A stretch of DNA of 64,000 nt from Diaporthe sp. PMI_573 (Eukaryota; Ascomycota; Sordariomycetes; Diaporthales; Diaporthaceae): NCBI GenBank assembly GCA_021399435.1, contig JAJTUP010000039.1, positions 434,001 through 498,000 of the forward strand, read 5' to 3'. Position 1 is the stretch's first letter; each line of letters begins with the position of its first letter. The notes under the pieces were generated by a model, which was not told where the DNA came from, ran no database searches, and saw nothing but the letters and a program-made list of their open reading frames with translations. Below, one piece after another: positions 59,045-64,000 of the stretch. The position numbers and the translations under genes were made by a program.

Positions 59045-61515
59045 GGGAGGCTAACCTTTCAAGCTCAGTGAGTGATGATGGTGCACTTGAGCCGGATCGG
59101 GAGTGATGATCGGGGAGCAGAGAATGAAGTATATGTTGATTGATTTTACAAGGAGTGGAAGTCGGCTAGCTGTACTGTGACAGTATTGGCTGGTCCGTAC
59201 TATTCATGCGTAGACAGCCTGGTTCCATATTTCACCCAGCCTCACGCCCCCTCTTACCCCCTGAACTCAATTGAGTAATTTGGCCTGTAGTACCGGAGAT
59301 GCAACAATTGACAATAAACTTTTATACAGCTGTCAAGCCCTGAGAAACCTAGCCGTGAGTTGTCTGTTCTCAGTGAGAACAAGGAACTCCGATGAAGGAA
59401 AAGGCATGGTACCGAGGAAAATCTCAGTTGCTGGTCTTGGCCATAGGAGAAGCCGTCCAGGGACAGTTCCCAAGGGGTTTTTCCCAAAAGGGAAATGCAT
59501 TCAAGTTTTGACGTCGCGGTTCGAGCGAGGACTGATGTAGTTAAACTGTTCTTGGCACTGGGAATACGACGATGCCTGGGGAACGGATTCATCCAGAAGT
59601 CCAGTCGTTTTCCAAAATCCACAGTGCTGACTAGGCAATTTGCACTGCCGCTTAAGTAACCTTAAAAACAGACAATTCTATATTTAGCACTGTACAGGTA
59701 GGTGCCGTGTAAAAGGGGTCGAGCAAATTGAGAGTCATTGTACCCGCAAGCTCAGCAATGCTTAATAATTACTACACGGTGTGCACGGTGGCTGTCGATG
59801 GATCTTCATTGGTCCAGCAGAGGCCTCACTTTCTTCTCAACAGGCGTGTTTTTCCTCGTCTCTGAGAACTATCGATGCTCTAATAATTGCCTAGTTGTAC
59901 AATTATGCTGTTCACGTAAATAAAGAAACAGTTTCCTTTCTCAATATCGATATCGCACAGAGGAGGCAAATCCACTATCAACTGCAACGGGACTGCAAGC
60001 GCCGGGTTCGGGGTGCTACCGAATACCCCCACATGTCCGGGGCAATGACAGCAGCTTTCAACTCTCCTCAGCCACGCTACCCCAGACTAATAAGCATCTG
60101 GAACTCGACTTTTCTCGTGTTCAGGATGAAACAAAACGGGTGCTCCACCTAAGTGCTACGGCTCTAGAGAAGCCTCCCAGCAGCAAGATCTACATGGGCA
60201 GTGTGGCGCAATCTGCAAGCGCGGTTGCTTGAATTGCAGTCATGACAGGTTAACACGGATTTAACTGTTACCTCCGGCGGCGAGCTCCATTCGAAATAAC
60301 AAGGTGACACGTTGTTTGGCCTCACCAAGTTGCTCGTTGGACTCAACTAGTTATTGTATTCAACTAGATAAGATAAATGTTCAAAGATCTTACTGCCACG
60401 GCCTTCGACGGAGATTACCAATCGGCTTTAAGGCGTATCACATCAAAGAAATCAAATGTGACCATGAATCAGGATAAATGTCACCGCCGATTCGAAATGG
60501 ATGAACAAGGCTCGAGATCTGCAAGGCAGATGGCAGGTGACTCTGTAAGGCAGACAGGGATCGTTGATCCTTCCGGAGTCTCTGAGCATGCATCAAGACC
60601 TGTGGAGTCCGACTCTAGCTGCGCCTCTAATTAATCTCCCTCATGTGTTTCGTTTACCGACATCGACGGAAGCACACCAAGCCCAAAAGGATAGGCTGAC
60701 CTCATGGAAACACGGGCTGTGATATGACCTGTCAAGCCTCCCTCTGGTCATAATGAAAGCCTTCGTCGCCGCCTGTAATGAGTAAGATGTAATTTCATGG
60801 TAATGCCTTCTTAACTCATTCCGAGGAAGTTCCGCGGAAACTTCCGGACTGCGGTGAGTTTCGCCGTGATGAACGACGGAGGCTAGTGGTGCTTCAAGGT
60901 ATAAACTAAAGAAGTCGAACAATCTACACCCAAATTCTTCTTCAACCTCTGAAAGCTTTACTATGGAATGGCACATTCACTTAGGGGTCACGTGCTTGTC
61001 ACGTGATGTCCCAGATAGATAATAGGGCGAACCCACATACCGAATGCCCTATTTCCTCGACGTATACGTATACGAAGGCCGACCAACATTTACAGTACAT
61101 GCAAAAGATATTATCTACTGGGTCGAAGTCTTAATTTTTTATGAGGGCTAAACTCTTTTTGCTAAAACTGAACGAACCAGACACTGGGAAGCAGGCAATA
61201 ATCATTGATAAGAATCGCGAGGCTGCACAAAAGAATGATATAAACTGATGTATACATGCTTTCCCTAGGCTTTGAAATACTTCGCGCCCCTGCCAATATA
61301 TTTGTGGTAATATATTGTCCTGATTTCAGCCTCATCATGGCTACTCTCCCCAAACAACCGCGTGCCTTGCTCGAGTGTCTGCCACACTACCACGGCATCC
61401 ACACCACATACATTATCACAGTAACACAGCCATTCTCTTCCATAATCACACAAAATCACTATTGAGCCCCTATAGATTACCCCTATATCCCACTTATCCT
61501 AGGAAGATGTCTATT
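59045..61515. other. Upstream region of the ABC-A gene
   Basis: No gene is supported. An 85-codon open frame with an ATG at 60377 (+) has no recognisable features. A paired CACGTG site (60987-61005) and a palindromic CGTATACGTATACG (about 61057-61070) are the only clear motifs. Confidence 0.5.
60987..61005. promoter_or_regulatory. Paired E-box palindromes
   Basis: GTCACGTG occurs twice, 11 bp apart, separated by CTT. CACGTG is the core of bHLH and some bZIP sites. It lies about 1.9 kb upstream of the ABC-A start and beyond the 3' end of the methyltransferase gene, so its target is unclear. Confidence 0.35.
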
Positions 61516-61990
61516 TATAGGAGGGTTCCACACAACAGGTTTTCTTGCACAAGGTCTTCCCCTAAGCCGTTCCATAGGAGGCTATTCTATCAAATAAACC
61601 TTTGTAGGAGGCTATCTAATAGGACGCTGTCCTATAGAGGGTCTTCATATAGCATGCTGCCCGGTAGGAGGTGGTCCTGTAGGAGGCAGCCCTGGATGAG
61701 GTCATTCTAGAGGAGATTGTCCCAGAGGAGTTCGTTCCAGAGGAGGTTAATCTTTGGGAGCTTATTCAATAGGAGACTGATCCAATAGGAGGTTGGGATG
61801 GCGTGTCACCCTGGCGTTCCACTACATACGTGCCGTAGCCGTGCAGCGGACACCTGGCCAAATCTCGTAGTGAGCCACTTAGACAGTGCTAATCATCCAA
61901 ATAGCATGACCTCCCATGATAACATCCTATGGAATAAACTCCTATGGGATAACCTACAGAGAAGCCTAAAGGGTGACCTCCTGTAGGAAA
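61516..61990. repeat. Degenerate 15-bp periodic array in two orientations
   Basis: From about 61516 to 61795 units of 15 bp beginning TAGGAGG or GAGGAGG recur some fifteen times. Examples from 61605 on are TAGGAGGCTATCTAA, TAGGACGCTGTCCTA, TAGGAGGTGGTCCTG and GAGGAGATTGTCCCA. In one frame they read as pentapeptides of the form xRRLS, in another as xPEEV, each with stops. After a gap of about 100 bp, 61900-61990 carries units in the opposite orientation (AACATCCTATGGAAT, AAACTCCTATGGGAT). The unit is strongly periodic but no two copies are identical. Confidence 0.75.
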
Positions 61991-62010
61991 ACTGGGTAGT
62001 AGGTAAGCAA

Positions 62011-62865
62011 TCAACCTTCCTTTCGTACGATGACAATCTGGGCAGTGCCTGTCAGAGTGACATTTCCATCTCCGTCCACCTGGTAGCCAGGCTCCTTGGG
62101 TAGCAATTCTTCATACTTGGCAATCGCCTCATCCCACTTCTCATCATCCTCCTTGGTCCATCCACTCTTTGGCCGACCTATGGCGCTCCAGATCGCGGTA
62201 GCAAGCTCGCGCAGGTCAGACACATGTAAATAGGCCGAGTGCTCGTACAGCTGACAGTCATCAGCTCTGAAGCCCCCTTTGACAAGCAGACTCTTGATAT
62301 AGGTTTTATCGCTATGCTGCGGGTGGGGCTCGATTGCGAGCCGCGCATCGGGACCTCGTATGGCCCGGCAGACTTTCATGGCGCACTCGCCCTGGGCAGC
62401 GTGCAGCCAGAAGGCCGTGACGGCTGTGCCTCCCGGCTTGAGCGTGCGGTACATCTCGCTGGCGGCGGCAACAGGGTCGCCGATTATCGGCAGGCCGAAG
62501 GAGAGGAAGGTGTGGGTGAAGGTGGCGTCCGGGAAGGCGAGCTTCTGGGCGTCCATGATCTCGGCCCTGCAGGGCCAGCCCTTGGCCTCGGCTGACTGGT
62601 TATAGATCGCGGCCATTGGCGGGGCGACGTCGGTCGCGTGGATTTTGATTGTCGGGGGCGGGGGCGGCGTGGTGGTGAGGATGCTCTCCGTGACTGCTCC
62701 TAAGCCACATGCGGCGTCGTGGATGACGGCGTCTGGAGGGAAAGGGGGGAGAAGTGTCATCTCGTGCCGAGCGATTGCGACGGTCTCGTCGGCACCAACT
62801 ATATCGAATAATTTGGCATCGAAGGGCATGGCCTTCTTGGGGATGGAGTGGGTGACGCCGAACAT
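62011..62865 (-). CDS. SAM-dependent class I methyltransferase
   Basis: A single exon of 284 aa from the ATG at 62865. Motif I VIHDAACGLGAVTE (47-60) is the SAM-binding Gly-rich loop; the acidic residue after beta-2 is in IHATDVAPPM; AEIMDAQKLAFPDATF carries the residue that contacts the adenine; FGLPIIGDPVAAASEMYRTLKPGG is the motif IV region and the usual post-motif RxLKPGG. The fold is the small Rossmann-type found in UbiE/LaeA-like and secondary-metabolite methyltransferases. There is no targeting signal. The substrate is unknown and no metabolite cluster surrounds it. The C-terminal sequence GNVTLTGTAQIVIVRKE closes the beta-sheet, so the protein looks complete. Confidence 0.85.
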   Translation of the reverse strand: MFGVTHSIPKKAMPFDAKLFDIVGADETVAIARHEMTLLPPFPPDAVIHDAACGLGAVTESILTTTPPPPPTIKIHATDVAPPMAAIYNQSAEAKGWPCRAEIMDAQKLAFPDATFTHTFLSFGLPIIGDPVAAASEMYRTLKPGGTAVTAFWLHAAQGECAMKVCRAIRGPDARLAIEPHPQHSDKTYIKSLLVKGGFRADDCQLYEHSAYLHVSDLRELATAIWSAIGRPKSGWTKEDDEKWDEAIAKYEELLPKEPGYQVDGDGNVTLTGTAQIVIVRKEG

Positions 62866-63712
62866 TTTTACGGATTGATGTCACTCTGGTGTCGGGGGGC
62901 CTTGATGGCTGTGTGTATGGATTTGTTCTGTAGCTGACTGTTCTCAACCGGGCTGTTGTTGATCAGATTGCTCTGTATCAGACTTCTCTGTATGACAGGC
63001 TACTTTTGTTGGAAAGAAGAAGGAGGATGGTGAGACAGTAATGTCCAATGCTTTCCTAGATAGAAGAGACGAAGGTAGTCGACAACTGTAAGCACGATGA
63101 GTGCGAAGTACGATGCGAGGTACTTCCAAGGTTTCTTTCTATACCCTTCTCGGAGCATGGGGAAGGTTCATGGGTAACAGCTGGTGCCAATGGTAGTCGA
63201 TGAAACCCCAAAGGATCCATTCAGTAATCAGCGAAGGATCCATCACCCAAACCAACCGCAGCTCTGAGCAGGTGCTTGGCACTTGCAGCCCAATCGTACT
63301 AGTCTCACAGCTAATATCAAACCAGCGACCAACAAATGCCCCTGACTGCAAGGTTACGGATCCGAGTAGCCAGGCAAGGGACGAGGAGCTGCAGGAGCGG
63401 TTGTGGGGTTTGACTTTGGAGGTGTTGAAGGGGTTGGGCGAGATCTGCCGTATTTTGAGAGAGTAAGCATGGCTTCATATAAGTCAGGCATGGGGTCTAG
63501 GTGGCTCAAGTCAGAGACAATGATAGCTGTTTTGTGCTTTAAATGTCTTACATGGTTCAATGAAAACGGTGGTGTACACTTTGGTTAGCTCGGCCCTAGG
63601 AAGTTGTTCAGGCTCATCCGCCTGTGCCGGAGTGGAGCGGCCCTGGTGATCTGGGACGAGTTGACTGCCTAGTTTTAGTTGCTTGAAATCGAATCGCGTC
63701 CGTGGGGCTCCG
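62866..63712. other. Intergenic, one possible exon-like relic
   Basis: Apart from the methyltransferase upstream region, 63345-63466 (+) reads RDEELQERLWGLTLEVLKGL to a stop. It looks like the helical end of a fungal oxidoreductase, but no other exon or start could be attached. Confidence 0.45.
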
Positions 63713-64000
63713 TCAAACCTTGTGATAGTCTCCACGGAGATCTTGCACCAGCTCAGACCACGCCCCCTTCCAGTTGCCGATCTGTCTGTCACTCCGCCTT
63801 CTCCTCGAAAAGGTCAGGGTCCTGAATTCGACGAACCACACTACCAGCCAATACGCGCTGCCCACGATTGCGAACACGGCAGTAACCCACTCCACGATGA
63901 GAAACCTGGCTCCGTACTGCACCTCCACGCTGAGTGCTTCGGCCAGGCCGCTAATGCTCTCCGCCTGCAGGACGACGACTCCTGTTGTGATCCCGGCCGC
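63713..64000 (-). CDS. C-terminus of a membrane protein (cut by window edge)
   Basis: The last 95 codons of a - strand gene that enters from beyond 64000. They comprise a small-residue and Val-rich stretch AAGITTGVVVLQ, a Gly/Glu linker, then one clear membrane helix within ARFLIVEWVTAVFAIVGSAY and the following WLVVWFVEF, and a basic, Trp-containing cytoplasmic tail ending DYHKV. The arrangement (an extracellular loop, then a last helix with a short basic tail) resembles the end of fungal SUR7/PalI-like four-helix proteins, but the diagnostic N-terminal part is outside the window, so the assignment is tentative. Confidence 0.5.
   Translation of the reverse strand, partial: AAGITTGVVVLQAESISGLAEALSVEVQYGARFLIVEWVTAVFAIVGSAYWLVVWFVEFRTLTFSRRRRSDRQIGNWKGAWSELVQDLRGDYHKV

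Noticed and set aside
60377..60634. 85-codon open frame with ATG upstream of the ABC-A gene
   Set aside because: No recognisable motif, signal peptide or membrane segment, and no supporting context.
26152..62865. P450, lyase, ABC transporter and methyltransferase as a secondary-metabolite cluster
   Set aside because: The genes are spread over 37 kb, interrupted by ATG17, the island and a DUF1275 gene, with no backbone synthase or pathway regulator.
63345..63466. Possible last exon of an oxidoreductase (RDEELQERLWGLTLEVLKGL)
   Set aside because: No upstream exon, Rossmann motif or start could be joined to it, so it is mentioned only as an exon-like relic.

Overview
The window is nuclear DNA of a filamentous ascomycete (Pezizomycotina, most likely a Sordariomycete; the species cannot be read from the sequence). 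The evidence is short spliceosomal introns of 56-191 bp with GT..AG ends and CTRAC-like branch sites, two HET-domain proteins, a recognisable Atg17, a multi-intron 7TM protein, an ABC-A transporter, and AT-rich decayed DNA of the kind left by repeat-induced point mutation (RIP). The region is gene-sparse: nine complete genes and one partial gene in 64 kb.

Layout. 1-18,261 is a stretch of ordinary base composition with no credible gene. 18,262-31,221 holds a HET-domain protein (-), a 7TM receptor-like membrane protein (-), a cytochrome P450 (+, divergent from the 7TM gene) and ATG17 (+). 33,013-45,071 is a 12-kb accessory island bounded by two 434-bp inverted arms that differ at one base. Inside it are decayed AT-rich DNA, a retrotransposon gag fragment, a frameshifted kinase-like relic, a tRNA-like sequence, an HNH-nuclease pseudogene, a solo LTR with a 5-bp target-site duplication, and one intact 1,103-aa HET/NB-ARC/TPR-like (NLR-type) gene. 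45,939-64,000 returns to core-like genes: a DUF1275 membrane protein (-), an isocitrate lyase/PEP-mutase superfamily enzyme (+), a full-length ABC-A transporter (-), a SAM-dependent methyltransferase (-) and the C-terminus of a membrane protein (-) that runs off the right edge.

No biosynthetic cluster or shared pathway is evident. The P450, transporter, lyase and methyltransferase are separated by kilobases and by the island, and no PKS, NRPS or terpene synthase is present. The two HET proteins are of the kind that mediates non-self recognition and programmed cell death in fungi, and the NLR-type one sits in mobile-element debris. The most unusual features are the near-identical inverted arms around a decayed interior with an intact NLR gene, a degenerate 15-bp periodic array in two orientations at 61.5-62.0 kb, a perfect 19-bp hairpin inside an intron of the DUF1275 gene, and the 18-kb gene-free left end. 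Exon boundaries were assigned by eye from splice consensus and reading frame and have no transcript support.
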